Assembly: GCA_036250195.1 (NCBI GenBank)
Contig: JAVHZZ010000010.1
Coordinates: forward strand, 106,384,778-106,448,777
DNA from: Mixophyes australis
Lineage: Eukaryota > Chordata > Amphibia > Anura > Limnodynastidae
DNA length: 64,000 bases
Reading direction: 5' to 3'
The position numbers and the translations under genes were made by a program. This document shows, piece by piece, positions 1-12,724 of the stretch. The notes beneath the pieces are model-generated. The model did not search any database, was not told the DNA's origin, and was given only the letters and a program-made list of their open reading frames with translations. Numbering within the stretch: the stretch's first letter is position 1; each line of letters opens with the position of its first letter.

Positions 1-2480
1 GGTCCATAAACGTCAAACTCTGTTGTGAAAATGAAACACTTTTGCTTTGTTAAACGTTAACATAGTTGGAGAGTATAAGGATACATGCACATAAACATTT
101 TTATTTTAGTTTTATAAATTCATTTAAAAAAATGAATAGTCTTTTTTTATATCTTTTCTTTTTTTTATTTTTAGTATGGTACCGGCATCTAGGAGAGCAT
201 CATTTTTCAAACCGGGTCTGGTTTTTTCTAAAGAAAATTCATTACTATTTAGAAGTACTTTTATTTAGGGTTCCATTGGCGTGAATGGGGAAGCTTTAGT
301 TGAAGTTGTGGTTGTAGAGTTTATGAAATGCAGAAGTCGCTGCAAATGCACTATAAAAATGTCTATGTAAAAGGACTTTAACTTCAAAAATGTTTTTGTC
401 TACAATTGGGGAATGGTTTTAGGGGCTCTGTCTGCCACCTCTTTGCCTATTCTTTGTCATATTTTTGCTAATTTGTGGAGGTGGCAATACCCCCAATGAG
501 ATCATACCCTGCCACTCCCATCAACGATATTACACATAACACTTGCCATAACACCACCACTGCTGGGAAGATTGTCGCACGTCCGTAAGATTGAGAGTTC
601 TGAGAGGAGATAATGAAATGATGGCAACTAGACTGTACGTGAGCTCTGCAAGCAGAATTACGAGCATAGAAACTAGGTAAAGTCATATGGCAAGAACAGT
701 CCATCCTTTAATACTTGCACTAAAGAAATATAAATATAAGATTATAAATTCCTACGAATTCTCCAGAAAGCTTGGAGCAACAAAAAAAATCTTTTAAGTA
801 AAGAGTCTTGTAGGCAGATTGTTTGTTTGATGGATCAGAGATAGATTTTGTTTTAAAGCTTTTAACTGCTTTGAAGTACACTATGGCCTCGACTTATAAA
901 TATATTGGGAGCTTTCAGGATTTTTGGAATTCTATACCTAGCCCAAATGATCTGCCTAATCTTCTACTGCCTGGTTTATAATGCAGCCCAGCTGATAATA
1001 TTTTCATGGCCGTTTCATACACAAGTGCTGGCAAGTGGAGTCAGTGTTTTAAAGTCATATACTCAAATCAGAGGTAAATTTCACACTGAGAATTCCCTTA
1101 GATTTTTTATTTAATCATTTGATAATTTTCTGTGGTTGCAAAATGTATAGTGCTGGCATAGGACTCGTTGATGGGGCAAATTCAATACATTTTGTAGAGA
1201 AACCAGTGGGAAATTCACAAAGTAATCTGTTCTTGCTTTTGAAATATACTTTCAATCCATCATCACAAAGCTTTGTCTTCAGGTTATAATCTTGTTTCAT
1301 ACATGTTTTGCCCGACACGCTCTGGTGGATTTACCAGTGGGAATTATGCAATGTATTACAGGAATAAATAGCATTGTATAAATCCAGGGCTTTCTCCAGG
1401 CATATAAACTTCAAAACAATGATTGTACATGTTACACAACAAATGTATTTGTTTTTCTTCATTTCACATTCGGGATAATAGTAGGTATTTAGGCTGTATT
1501 TGTCATTTCCTTCCTAAAATAAAATTATAAATACTTGGAATAATGTATACCCATACTGTAAGTTTTAAGGATATTTGAGGTCACTGATTATCTGCATCAG
1601 AAATCATCATTGATACAGATATTATTTACAATAGTTTCTACAAATGTCAGCATCACTTGTGTATTATACCCTACTTATATCAAGGGTTTACTTCCACTAT
1701 AAATATTGCTTATGACATTCTTCTCAGTAAACCATATTTCTTTGATTGCAAGTTTATTACTAAGAGTTGTAGCAGCCATAATAAACATACAATGTAATTT
1801 TCTTGTATAAATTATCATGGGCTTTATTACTGTACTCTTGGTTTGGCCTAGTAATAACCTTTGGATAAAGCGTCTTTCGGACAGAAGTTCAGCTTTAAAT
1901 GGTGCAATGCTGTAGTGTTCAGAAAAGGGTTATAGAATTCTAGAAAAAAGAGAAGGTTAACGTTCAAAAGTTAATTTGCCCTAAAAACCAAAAAGTTAAA
2001 AGATTTTCCAGTGGCTGCTAAGTGGTAAATCATTGAATTGCTGGCAGAGATTACTAGGTAGAATTGGAAAATGACATAGAAGGAAATATAAGAACTGGCT
2101 AAAAATACTTTTTGCTCCACGGCTATTGTCTGGGAGTCATAAAGAACTCATTTTCTACAGATTCTAATGTTACATCGAGTGGCTTGTCATCACCAGAATG
2201 GTCACTGTGACACCTGGCCTAAATGTCCTGTTGGATCATGTTTCATCATTTTATCCACTGAGTAGAGGTTGTATAGGGTTTTAAATGATGCATTGAACAC
2301 ATTAGATATTGTCACGACTGTCCAAATCTTAGGATAACCAAGAACACTTGTGTCAGGTAAAATGGACCTGGTGGCTGAGAGAATAGGGGCTCCGCGGTTA
2401 CTTCAGTTCTGCTTAACCAAAATCAGAGTGGTCCGGAAACATCCTCTGTCTGCCGTGTGCAGCAATGCTCCTTCTGGCTG
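1..2480. other. AT-rich DNA without recognisable gene
   Basis: No exon, RNA gene or transposon terminus was recognised here. Open frames are short, AT-rich and show no family motif. From about 2380 the composition becomes more GC-rich, leading into the small hairpin at 2483. Confidence 0.5.
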
Positions 2481-2482
2481 CA

Positions 2483-2524
2483 CAGTTACTGGGTAATGCA
2501 TGTTTTCGTCATGCCCAGTAACTG
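2483..2524. repeat. Short hairpin (inverted repeat)
   Basis: CAGTTACTGGG at 2483-2493 is repeated as its exact reverse complement CCCAGTAACTG at 2514-2524, an 11-bp stem with a 20-nt loop that itself contains GCATG. It may be the core of an unclassified small transposon; no flanking target duplication was found. Confidence 0.5.
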
Positions 2525-2860
2525 TCTCCACACACTGATTGCTGATTGGCTGGAACTATACACCAATCAGAGTGAATTAAGCAGTCACATTTCTCCTGTA
2601 GCGCATTAGGCGACAGTGAGGGACATCGGGAGGGTTAACTGATTCATTTGGATCCCCACAATCTGATGTCTGCATTTTATCTTTAACGGATACTATTTTG
2701 GGTTGGGGGCTTTGGGGCTCTTACAAGGCCACCAGAGATCTGGGTCTATATGGTAAAGTCACCATGGGTAAGGGTTCTGCATTGTACAACCAGAGATTTG
2801 GTGGTCTGTATTTTTATTGTTGCCGCCAAAATTGGTATGTCATGCGTTGTGTTTTGTCTA

Positions 2861-3195
2861 GTGGTCACTAGAGTGCTTTCTGCATTCTATATATGTTACT
2901 AGAATGTTCTCTGTACTGTATAGCGGTCACTAGAATGCAGTATTTCCCAAACCCACTCCTCAGGAAGCCATAACAGTGCAGGTCTTCTGTATCTCCTTGT
3001 TGGAGCACAGGTGTACCCATTACTGACTGACACATTCTAACCGATCCACAGGTGGTATAATTATTTCACCTGTGACCTGGAAATCCTGTGGTAGAGGCCC
3101 TGAGGACTGGGTTTGGGAAACACGGCTCTCTGTATGTATATTGGTTGCTAGAATGTTCTCTGCAGCATATAGAGGTCACTAGTATAGTCTACATT
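2861..3195. repeat. Degenerate tandem repeat, unit about 33 bp, split by a MITE
   Basis: Diverged copies of a unit resembling GGTCACTAGAATGTTCTCTG followed by a TATA-rich stretch occur at 2861, about 2897 and 2926, and resume after 3125 at about 3145 and 3173. The MITE at 2938-3125 interrupts the array, so the array is older than the insertion. Confidence 0.6.
2938..3125. mobile_element. hAT-like MITE, 188 bp
   Basis: The left end CAGTATTTCCCAAACCCA and the right end, read in reverse complement as CCGTGTTTCCCAAACCCA, form terminal inverted repeats that continue into matching CTCCTCAGG / GTCCTCAGG. No transposase is encoded. Termini beginning CAG and ending near CTG are typical of hAT elements. 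An 8-bp target duplication would be expected but is not evident: CTAGAATG lies on the left while the tandem repeat simply continues as CTCTCTGT on the right. Confidence 0.65.
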
Positions 3196-4914
3196 GAATA
3201 ATAGTCAATTTCGTATGACTCTTTGAGATCATTTTTAATATATATCTTTGGATATATAAAACCTCACCCACATTAGAAACACACCCAAATTATTATTATT
3301 ATGTCCATTTTTACGTTGCCACCCCCTGGAAGAAAAGACTGAGCCACTTGTGTTTGCCTCCAAAGCCAAGAATTGCAGCCCTCCCCTGATTTGGGAGATG
3401 TTGAACCCCATTAAACCTGATAGAGGGATTACTCAAGGTTGGTGGAAAGGATTTAGAATTTTAATTTAAGTTTTGGTGCAAAATGTAAATTCCACCAAGC
3501 TGACCCTGAAAATGTCCTTAGATTTGTTTTTTTTTTCAAAGGAAATGCCTGCTTCCCATAAATCGGAGTGCTGCATGTGATATTCCCTGTCCAGTATTTG
3601 CAATGCAATATTATCGGTGAAATATTTTGAAAGAATAAATATATACAGTGGTATGTGTAATGAATGGTATGCTGACACTGGGATAAACATCTAAAACGTG
3701 TTGAAAATTTGTTTTTCTTTTTAAAACAAATCAAATCAATGTTTGATAGATGAGATTACATGGCAGTTATAAAACAGCAGGCGGAAAGCAGAACAATTGT
3801 GATTAACAACTGACTGTATCATTAGTCCCTATCAACTTCCTTTCATTCATGATCAGCATTGCGATTCGTTTTTGGTTTTATAGATAAGGCAATTGGTGGA
3901 AGTTTAGCCCACAATGACTAAACTGGCTTTTCTAATTGCTACTTACCCCTTTTTGCTTTCACTCAGTGTTACTGTATTGTGCCCAGGCCTAGTTATTGTA
4001 ATTTGCTTTAGCATATCTATCAACTCCTTTTTACTGCACTGCATACCTAAAACCGAACTGGCCTTGAATCAAAATCTCTGTGCAAAAGGGTTCATGCTCT
4101 AAAGAATATTATGTGGATTTGAACCATATGTCTGTTTCCTCTAAATAAGCAGTAAGCTCATTTGCCAAACTTAAATAAATGCTATTTTACAACTGGCCTT
4201 CTGGCTCAGACTAGATTGAAAGGAATGTGTCAATATTATCACATAGCCAGGGAGACAATACAATTGAAATACATGTTTACAAAGTGCATGCTTCTCTGAT
4301 ACCACAAAGATTAGATATGTATTCAGAGTGCCTTTCCCTCTGTACTGTGTGTGAATTAGTCCATTAATGCCCAAATTGTAAAATCCTATAGCTAAGCGAG
4401 CAGGAGCAGACAGGAGGATTAAAGGGACTAAAACAAACCCACAGACCCAGACTGCACCAGTGTCAGAAATGTCTTTACTAATACACTGATAAGATGGGTG
4501 CTGACTGACAGTTTCCCATTCTTCACAGTGGTGAACGCGTGCCGTTCTCTTTTCTTTTCAGCATTGTGTTTTGTCATTCTTCCAATAAAATAATGATCAT
4601 AGGCTAGAAACATAAACAAAAGAAGCCTCCGAACTAGACACTGCAAATCTTCATTCTGAACCATTTCTCACATGTACATGCCATTCTCATATTCATTACA
4701 TCACTTTTTCAGTTGTGTAGTCTCAGTGTACCCTATACGTACTGAACAGAAAGACCCTATCCTAAACTGATGAACATAAGCAGGGTGTAACAGTCTCTGT
4801 GTGTGTAGGTGAGGTTCTATTGTGTCACATGTTTTTGTGATGCTCATTGACATGTCTATCAAAATCTAGCAATTGGATTGGTTGGTTTGCGTATAAAGGC
4901 ATTGTTAGTGCCTG
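3196..4914. other. AT-rich DNA, nothing recognised
   Basis: No gene or repeat signature was recognised. Open frames around 3.45-3.73, 3.91-4.10 and 4.43-4.66 kb have no recognisable domain and are judged chance frames. Confidence 0.5.
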
Positions 4915-5060
4915 TAATCGGGTTCCCTTGATAAAGCTATACCGAGTGAAACGTACGTTGGGTAATCAACGTCATGTATGACGTCACAACCCCAGCAAAC
5001 GCTATAGAAATTTTAAAATCGATTTATATAATAGCGTTTGGGTCCATCATAGGGTTTTCT
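4915..5060. repeat. Fragment of an interspersed repeat with a GAAACGTACGTTGGG core
   Basis: The string TTGATAAAGC followed by GAAACGTACGTTGGG resembles a core motif I associate with amphibian interspersed repeats (recollection, not checked). It is followed by a full CRE-like palindrome TGACGTCA at 4979-4986 and by an inverted pair AAACGCTAT / ATAGCGTTT bracketing about 35 bp near 5000-5040. Boundaries and class are unknown; the repeat may extend towards 5.9 kb. Confidence 0.35.
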
Positions 5061-7451
5061 CTGAATTGATATATATATCTCCAGCTGTCTTTGCACTATA
5101 AATACACAATAGGTACAGAATTGACCGCTATATGGGTACTCTCTTTGGTGAAACCAGCGATAGGGGGACTGGTGTATATGTAATAGGAGATTGCCTCATT
5201 TATTAAGAGCTATATATTAATTTGAAGAACTATATCTCTACGATATATTTTGAGAGACTATTGAGTTGATATTTATTATGGTGCATAATAATGATTCTGA
5301 AAGTGGAGTATGATTTGAAAACCATACTGGCAGAGATGACACAGAATAATACATGGTTAGTAAAGGAATATTTAAAATCTAAATTCCTTGGTTCCATTTT
5401 CTATATATATGTGCACTGGGGAGTGGATTATTAGGGAATCCTTTATGTCATCAGGAGCAACTAGTGATAGTCAATTAATGGTGTTCACAAGTCTGTAAGA
5501 ATATCTTGAATATGTAAAGACATGGCAAACGTAATAATGACACCGATGTATACATATAACTACGTTTTATTGACATTATACTACTACCATATGGTAGAAC
5601 ATTCATTGACCTCATTGAAAGTCATATAAGTGGCAAATAAAGGACAAGAATATAGGTAAGTGAATGTAACAATTTTGGTTACATGGTAATTGTTTAATGT
5701 TAAGGATCCCATTCACTGGCTCCACTTGGGGGTTAATCTTTTTAATACACTATTTTCTTTCTATTCACATATTTCTATGTTTTAATATTTCACCGCTATG
5801 GACCAAGGATTAATCATGTGTTTGGGACAAAATAATTTTTAATAAAGCATATGCATAAAACATGCATTGATTAAAGGTGTTAATCAATGCATTTTAATAT
5901 AATCGTTTAAATAGGATAGAAGTGCTTTCTTATATCCATGTCTTCTCTTTTTTTCTGGCATATTGTCTGGTTCTGGGAACGTGCAGAGCGATTTTACACA
6001 AGATACGGCATTTACGCTCCTTAATGAGTCAGTCCCTAAGTGTGTAACTTATAAGTGGTTTTATGAATAGATCTATGTTTTCAAGCTTGTACGATTCAAT
6101 GTCATCTACCACATCAACAACATATCTTTCATTTTCTTCTGTACATTGGGAACCTGCTACAGTTCTAGAATTTCTGTTTATGTGTTGAAGGTGACAGCAA
6201 TGCACATTGTAGGGCATGGCGTGCTGACATACTTGTCACATAACTTCCACACTTTTCACGCATCTGTCCCAGGTTGTTCCATGCCCAAAGCTCACTCACC
6301 TCCCACATATTTAGATATTATTAATTTGTCTATAAAATTGGGAGTTAGTATTAATTTGTCTATATAATTTATGTTTATGTTGAACTTCATAGCACAGAAC
6401 AAAACATTTTAAAGACGACCTATCAAGCATGAGCATTGCATAACTTATGCCTGTTCCAAGTCAACCCTTCTTATTAAGTCAACACGTATTGTGAAATCAA
6501 ATTTTGTCGTGAGTAATGGTAAATATAAAAGATGGTCTATAAAAATAAGGGTGTTTTCTGTATTCTGTTAAACCTTGCTTTACTGTATAATCTCTTTGTA
6601 CTCTCTGATCTCCCACAGTGTATTTTCTGTAGGTTGTTGTGTCACAAGACACCATGTGCTTAAGATGCCTTATCCAAGGACTGAAGTTGTGTTGTACTTC
6701 ATGAAAAAAGTCTATAATCTAATCCATTAAATGTTTTGCAGAGTTTTGTATCGTGTTACACTGAATGTAGTTTTTCTATTGTAAACATCCTAGTTTTCTA
6801 TTTATTTTCTTTTAATCAAGAGCATTCCATGAGCTGCTAATCAGGATTTTTAGGGTTCAGTCCAATAAATAAAAAGCTTTTTAAAATATAAATAGCAGCT
6901 GTGATTTAGTGGAGAGCTCACAGATGGAAGCATTTTCTACTGGGCTGCTGCAAAAGTTATCATTTACTTACACATTCAATCATTGGGGCCTGTAGTGGTT
7001 CTTGTTTTTCGATGACCCATCAGCATTCTCTGATAGCTAGATATAGGAGCTGCTTGGAGATTGAGGTCTTGCTGTATTTTCCACAGGTCTTACAGTACTG
7101 CTTGCAGTTTGTATGCTAGTTTAGAATGTCTATATAATATACACTGTGCTTTGTACAAAGAATTGTAAAGGTTCTCGCCATTTAAACTTAAAATTTAACT
7201 GGGCAGTACACAGTAAAATAGTAGTACTAACCTCCGGCTACCCCCACCTTTTGTTGACTATCCTTTATCTGGTTAAATTCTGGTGCATTTCAGCTCTCCC
7301 AGAATCTATGTTCTCTCTGAACCATGTTATGCAGAATCTAGGACAACCAAGTGCAATTATTATTGTCCCACAAGCCATTTATAAGGAGGCAGGATGACCA
7401 ATGTGAATTCAGAATGGGTTGGGCGCAGCGAGGTGCGCGGAGATCTGAGTT
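5061..7451. other. AT-rich DNA, nothing recognised
   Basis: No domain, splice-linked exon, tRNA or clear transposon end was identified. Short open frames at 6.0-6.4 and 7.15-7.4 kb lack any family signature. Confidence 0.45.
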
Positions 7452-7767
7452 GTGGGCAGCACTTCTGCCTTACAACACTGGGGTCATGAGTTCAATTCCC
7501 GACCATGAAAAGTTTGTATGTTCTTCCCGTGTTTGCGTGGGTTTCCTCTGGGTGCTCCTGTGTCCTCCCACACTCCAAAAACATACTGGTAGGTTAATTG
7601 GCTGCTAACAAATTGACCCTAGTCTGTGTCTCTGTGTCTGTCTGTCTGTTTGTGTATGTTAGGAAATTTAGACTGTAAGCCCCAATGGGGCGGGGACCGA
7701 TGTGAGTGAGTTCTCTGTACAGCGCTGCGAAATTAGTGGCGCTATATAAATAAATGATTATGATGAG
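7452..7767 (+). mobile_element. tRNA-derived SINE, near full length
   Basis: The head carries the GCACTTCTGCC ... GAGTTCAATTCCCGACC segment that corresponds to the RNA polymerase III B box of a tRNA. A body with CGTGTTTGCGTGGGTTTCC, the ACATACTGGTAGGTTAATTG segment and GACTGTAAGC follows. It ends in GTGGCGCTATATAAATAAAT and a degenerate GAT tail. The A-box part of the head is decayed in this copy. Confidence 0.85.
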
Positions 7768-10049
7768 TGGACAGCGCAGGCAGTCACATGTGAGCAGTAC
7801 CATTTACTATGTACGGCTCAAAGGTGGAACATAGAATTTTTACAATCTTTTTAATAGTTGTTCTACTAGATTTTTCAAAATATTGTTTTTGGTAATAGAG
7901 TTTATGGACATGTTATTCACTTGCATCATTGTGTCATTTAAATTCTACATGAGTCTTCTAGAGGTGTTTGACAGAGGAGACCTGATTCACATCTCTGCAC
8001 CTGGTCTGTCCTCCAATATATATAAACTCTTACTGTCATCACTCTGACATCACAGGATTTCCCTTCCTAATACAGAAACTACAGTTGTTACTATGACCTT
8101 TTATTGATAATATTCCAACATTGTAGACAGAGCCGAACATTAAGGGGCTGATTTCAAGTAGGGTACATGGCACGAAAAATGCATAACTTTACATCCATAT
8201 GTCACTATATTGGTACCCCTAACCTTCACCTCTTTATGTCTGTAGAGGTGGGACAGGGGAGGAAGGGACGGGTTAATGTGGGCCAAGTACAGCTAATTGT
8301 GTCTGTGGGGGGTCGGACATGGTACCCCTTCCTCTGCCAGCACTAGACTATGATTGGCTGGGCTGATAACACTAGAACAGTTGTCAGTGTGGGGTCCCCC
8401 TATTGTATTGTCAACCAACCGTAGCCTGTTCATCACAGTACTGAATTCCCTATGGAAATTGGACCCACAAGAATATGTGAACAACAAACTTGCTCCTTGT
8501 GTAGCCACAATGTGAATAACAGGCCGGGCAGCCTGTCTTCTACTAGATAATACAGCGCAGCTTCGCTCTGGTTGATCAGAGCACAGGAAAGCCTCTCTTT
8601 ATTGGCTAGTAGTGCTTGCATAACCTCAATGAAGAGCATTGCTAAATTTATTTTCTTTAAAAAATGTGTTTTAAGTTTATTTATTTTTTAAAAAGCTAAT
8701 TGATTATGAATGATGTCTGCAGTGTGGTGCCGCTCAAAAGATATAGTTATAGCATGTTGATGCAAATTAATCATATCTTCATGCGGGCGCATTTACTAAT
8801 TTATTTTCAATTAGATATATCTTAAAATAAGTGCAACTCAAAATAAACACTTAAATGCGGTTTTTTTGAAGCCATGCATTTTAGGCCTGCACTTTTGGCA
8901 ACAATGAGCCCCCACAAGGATGTAAATTGTACTCATAGGTTGAGTTCCATTCAACCCACCAACATGGAGAGTAAATGATGCATCACAATGAGCAAGATAA
9001 ACGCAGAGGGAGAATGAGGCAGGTCACATCTCCTGAAAATCTGTTTGTCTTAACAAAGCATGGTATAGTTTAAAAGTAGCAAAATGCTTTAGGCTAAAAC
9101 AATCCATAATGAAATATAAATTATGCTCGCTTATGAACAGTCTTTGGGAGTCCTTTCTGAATGTGCACTAAAGAAAGCCTTCAGTACCAGTGCAGTTATT
9201 GAAGAATTGAAGCATTTTCTCAAATACTATCAATTTTACTTAAATTGGACTTTAAAAGTCTTTTGACGATTAACGGCTCAAGAATTTTCTTAACCTGTGA
9301 TAAGTATTAGAAAACATAAGACCTCAAAGTTCTGAGGTACAGAATGCTAAAAATAGACATATTTACTTTAAATCAGCCGTTTTCACTTAAAGCTTGTGAA
9401 ATCCTTGCTGGCTGCTCTCCATGCAACCTAAAGTGTAGACAAGGACATGGAAACTATATGGGTATCAGTAGAGTCCAGGGAATCGTGCCAAATGCTTCAC
9501 AATTAATCTTTTCTTTGGTCCTCAAACCCTACAGCAATTCTAGTGGTGGGATAAAATATTCCTAAATTGCAGACAGCTGTTACTCACACAGGCATATTGA
9601 CCACAGTGAAGAAGTGAGGTTAGGACATCCAAGCTCTAGCAATATTTTGTTTTGGCGTACTCTCATGTAGATTATTTTCACAATATGATAATGTCATGTA
9701 AATTCCTCTTGTTCAACAACCAGCAAACCCTCTATTGAAAAATTCCATATATTGGAATCTGTTTAATACTGAGCTAAGTAATATACCAAAAATAATAGGG
9801 GAGTTCATACCCAGTTCAAGGGGTTCTCCTCACATGGATAACTTCACTGTCTGATCTGTCCATCTCGTTCCGCCTGTTGCAAATCCGTCCATTCCTCTTC
9901 ACTATAGGTGACTTCTTCTAATTGGCTCTTTTAAGAAAGACTGAATGTATCAAGGCCTCCTGTGCTATAAGCCGCAGCACGATGTAGCTCTTGGCTTCAG
10001 ATAATGCAGGTGTATCGGGGAGGGACTTGTCTGTTTGTTAAGTGGGGTT
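7768..10049. other. Unclassified DNA, nothing recognised
   Basis: No gene is seen. Several short frames on both strands have no recognisable product. The stretch just before 10049 is the pre-insertion target of the L1 copy that follows. Confidence 0.45.
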
Positions 10050-10687
10050 AAGAAAGGAAGGTGGCAATCATATATTGAATGCCTCTAAATGTTTAATTGC
10101 CGCTCTATGGAAAAACACCTCTCCCCCCTCGCTCTCAGCCACTATCAATACAGTTTGGTCAACCTATAGGATGGAAAGCATCACAGCTCTTCTCAAAGAC
10201 AAACCAGTGAATTTCAAAAACACATGGTCTTCCTGGACGAGTTACTATGATGCTGAGCCTCCCTTGACAACCGTTTGACAAGTCTCTGTTGTTTTGATAT
10301 GTACCCTTGTCAGGTTTAAGAAGGATCACTACGGTTATAAGTTTTAGAAAATCCTAAACTAATTTGATCTCCGTGTAACCACACGGGTTAACGCTCCTCT
10401 TTCCTATATTCTGATGCATAAAACAATGAGTAGAATATTTTCCTGTTCCCCTCCCCATCCCTAAAACCTTTCCTTCCCCCATTGTTCGTCTCCCCCCTCC
10501 CCCTGAAAAATAAAAACAAACAACATTTTTCTTTTCCATGAATAACATACCGGATTTTAGATAATTTATCTTTCTTACTATTGTGTGTAATCATTTGAGT
10601 TTCATATGTATACAGTATGTTTATACATTCTCTGGGTATGTTTCAAACTCATTGTTTTGTTTTGAAAAAAAACCCTAATAAAAATTA

Positions 10688-10722
<35 letters not shown>

Positions 10723-10733
10723 AAGGAAGGTGG
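10050..10733 (+). mobile_element. 5'-truncated L1-clade LINE with target-site duplication
   Basis: The 15-bp direct repeat AAGAAAGGAAGGTGG stands at 10050-10064 and again at 10719-10733. Between them lie the end of an L1-type ORF2, a pyrimidine-rich 3' UTR and a poly(A) run of about 29 A after an AATAAAA signal. Perfect target duplication and long poly(A) indicate a fairly young insertion made by target-primed reverse transcription. Confidence 0.9.
10065..10278 (+). pseudogene. L1 ORF2 C-terminal fragment
   Basis: About 70 codons remain, ending at the TGA at 10276-10278. The peptide reads as the extreme C-terminus of an L1-clade ORF2 protein: an IAALWK block, a PPSLSATINTVW block, a RMESITALL block and a TWSSWTSYYD block, matching the family pattern of I-A-x-x-W-K, then PP-S/T-L, then M-E, then W-x-x-W. 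The reverse transcriptase and endonuclease domains are absent because the copy is 5' truncated, so it cannot move itself. An ATG a few codons upstream lies in target DNA and is not a real start. Confidence 0.85.
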
Positions 10734-11345
10734 TTGGGAAACCCCTTTAAATCTGTCCACATTTTTTGGTAAGAATAGTAATTGAAACCATAAAGGAAGA
10801 ATAATTTATAATAAATTGGCAGTAAGTTGTGAAACTCTGGAAACATTGTGTGACTTTAAGACCTAGTTGTTGAAGCCACATCAAGCTCATAGCTTAGGCT
10901 GGTTGGCGCTAATGCGAGGGGTTGAACTGCACGTGATGCCCCCCAAAAGAGCTGCAGCCAGCACCATGGTACGACAGGCTGGGCTGCTCACCATATCACA
11001 GAGGAACCAAGTCCTTATGTGTCACAGCCCCAGCCTGTTCAGCATGTGCTGAATGCCCTACGGGAATAGAGCCTACAATAAAAATGTTTTAAAAAGGTGT
11101 TATTAATTGGTGGTTGCATAGCTCATGTCTGACCAAGCTGTCGTCTTTTCTGGTCAAATTGATCTTTCCTCCTCCCAAATTGTCTGTGATGTGAAACAAT
11201 ATGGAGTCTCCTTGGCTAACATTAGACAACGTGTAAAATCAGATTTCTATTTTAGGGAAAGCGTTGATGGTTGAACCATCACACGCCAGTCAGGGACTTT
11301 TAGGTCACTATATGACCGGCCCGACATATACACTACACTTTAGCT
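10734..11345. other. Unclassified DNA, nothing recognised
   Basis: No gene or repeat terminus was recognised between the L1 insertion and the next MITE. Confidence 0.4.
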
Positions 11346-11597
11346 CAGTGATGGGAAACAGACGGCCATTTGAGCCTTCACTTGCATTCTCCAACTCCTT
11401 TGTTTTTTGTCAGACTTGTTATAGACTGTAATTCCGTGTAAAATGCCTGCTAATAGATTATTACAGATAAGTGTCTTTCTTTGATTATATGTATTGTTTT
11501 AACTTATTACTGAGATAAATAGTAATGTGCGGGTCTTTGGAAGGTTAGAGGCCCTCCCCATACGGCCCCTGAAGCGTATCAGGTTGCCTATAGATCC
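11346..11597. mobile_element. Probable hAT-like MITE, diverged
   Basis: The left end CAGTGATGGGAAAC followed by GACGGCC, and the right end CGGCCCC ... GGTTGCCTATAGATC, are inverted with respect to each other. They match the ends of the element at 53825-54056, so the two copies seem to belong to one family. No clear 8-bp target duplication remains. No protein is encoded. Confidence 0.45.
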
Positions 11598-11687
11598 TTA
11601 TGAAATCTAAACAGATACATTATGTGCACTGGTATAATTACTGTTCTGTAAAGTTTTTATCTATAGGATTTTGAAAGGCATAAGTCA

Positions 11688-11876
11688 GAGCTGCCCAAAC
11701 TCAGTCCTCAAGAGCTACCAACAGTTCGTGTTTTCAGGATTTCTTTAACCATGCATGAATATTTTGAGTTAATCTATTTGGCTGGGTCAGTAATTATCCC
11801 ACCTGTTTCTAGGGACAGGAACCCTGAAAGCATGACCTGTTGGTAGCTCATGGGGACTAGGTTTGAACACAACTGG
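11688..11876. mobile_element. hAT-like MITE with GAGCTACCAACAG subterminal repeat
   Basis: The left end CAGAGCTGCCCAAACTCAGT with CTCAAGAGCTACCAACAG is mirrored on the right as CTGTTGGTAGCTCATGGGGA then TAGGTTTGAACACAACTGG. The arms are about 40 bp long and imperfect. The interior is non-coding, and the flanks are too diverged to show a target duplication. Confidence 0.6.
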
Positions 11877-12034
11877 CCAAGAGTATTGAGGTTCTTCGGG
11901 CACTAAAAGAAAAATGAGTGCAGAATATTCTTTTGCAGCGTGATTATGGGGTTTTCCCAAAGAAAATATTCTGTGACTATTTACACACAGTTTTGTTTCA
12001 AAATGATATAGCATAGTAGGAATAAAAAACCCAT

Positions 12035-12420
12035 TACAATGCAGACAAGTAGTAATTATTTAATTGTGTTCAATGGGCATAATTTGCCCGGTTTTCATTA
12101 CGGGGGAAGGATGAGGTCTCACTCTATTGTTGTGACATAATTAGAATTATTAACGTTTGTCTGCACTCAGCCAGATTCCACTTTAACAGTTTTTCTAAGA
12201 CATTTTATGTACAACTAGTCTAATTACAGTGTCGGCACATAATTACTATTTGAAAATTGGAATGCAATTTTCTCATGTAGGAAGCAAATTTATATGAATG
12301 CAGACTGACATCTATATTCTCAGGTTGCAAGTAAAGATACGGTTTAAGAAGACTAATTGAGTTTTTAGATGGAAAATACATTTATTTAGCATTGCAATCC
12401 ATGTTAAGTACTGTAATTAT
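12035..12420. promoter_or_regulatory. Candidate conserved non-coding block (speculative)
   Basis: This repeat-free AT-rich stretch carries several homeodomain-type TAATTA/AATTA cores (ATTATTTAATTG, CATAATTAGAATTATTAACG, CTAATTACAG, CATAATTACT). No transposon signature or simple repeat was found. Such composition is seen in developmental enhancers, but conservation was not tested, so the call is inference. Confidence 0.2.
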
Positions 12421-12724
12421 TTGCAAAATTATTCTGCACTTTAGAACAGTTTTGTGGGCTGTTCAGTGACTTTGTTAGGTGCTCACTTACTGATATGTTA
12501 CATCCAGGGTTTTCAGGCAAAGATGCATTATGTGAGGAAAGTGCAATAACACACAGACCAGATGTAGGCCAATGCGCCCTTGTGGACAATTACTTCGCTC
12601 ACTGTGACACAGTTACATAATTGCTTGCTATAATTGAATCTTTGGAGAAACTTTTACAACAGGAATTATCTAACTGCATAGTTCAGTCACCCAGTATTTG
12701 TGATTCATGTAGTCTGTCCGAGTT

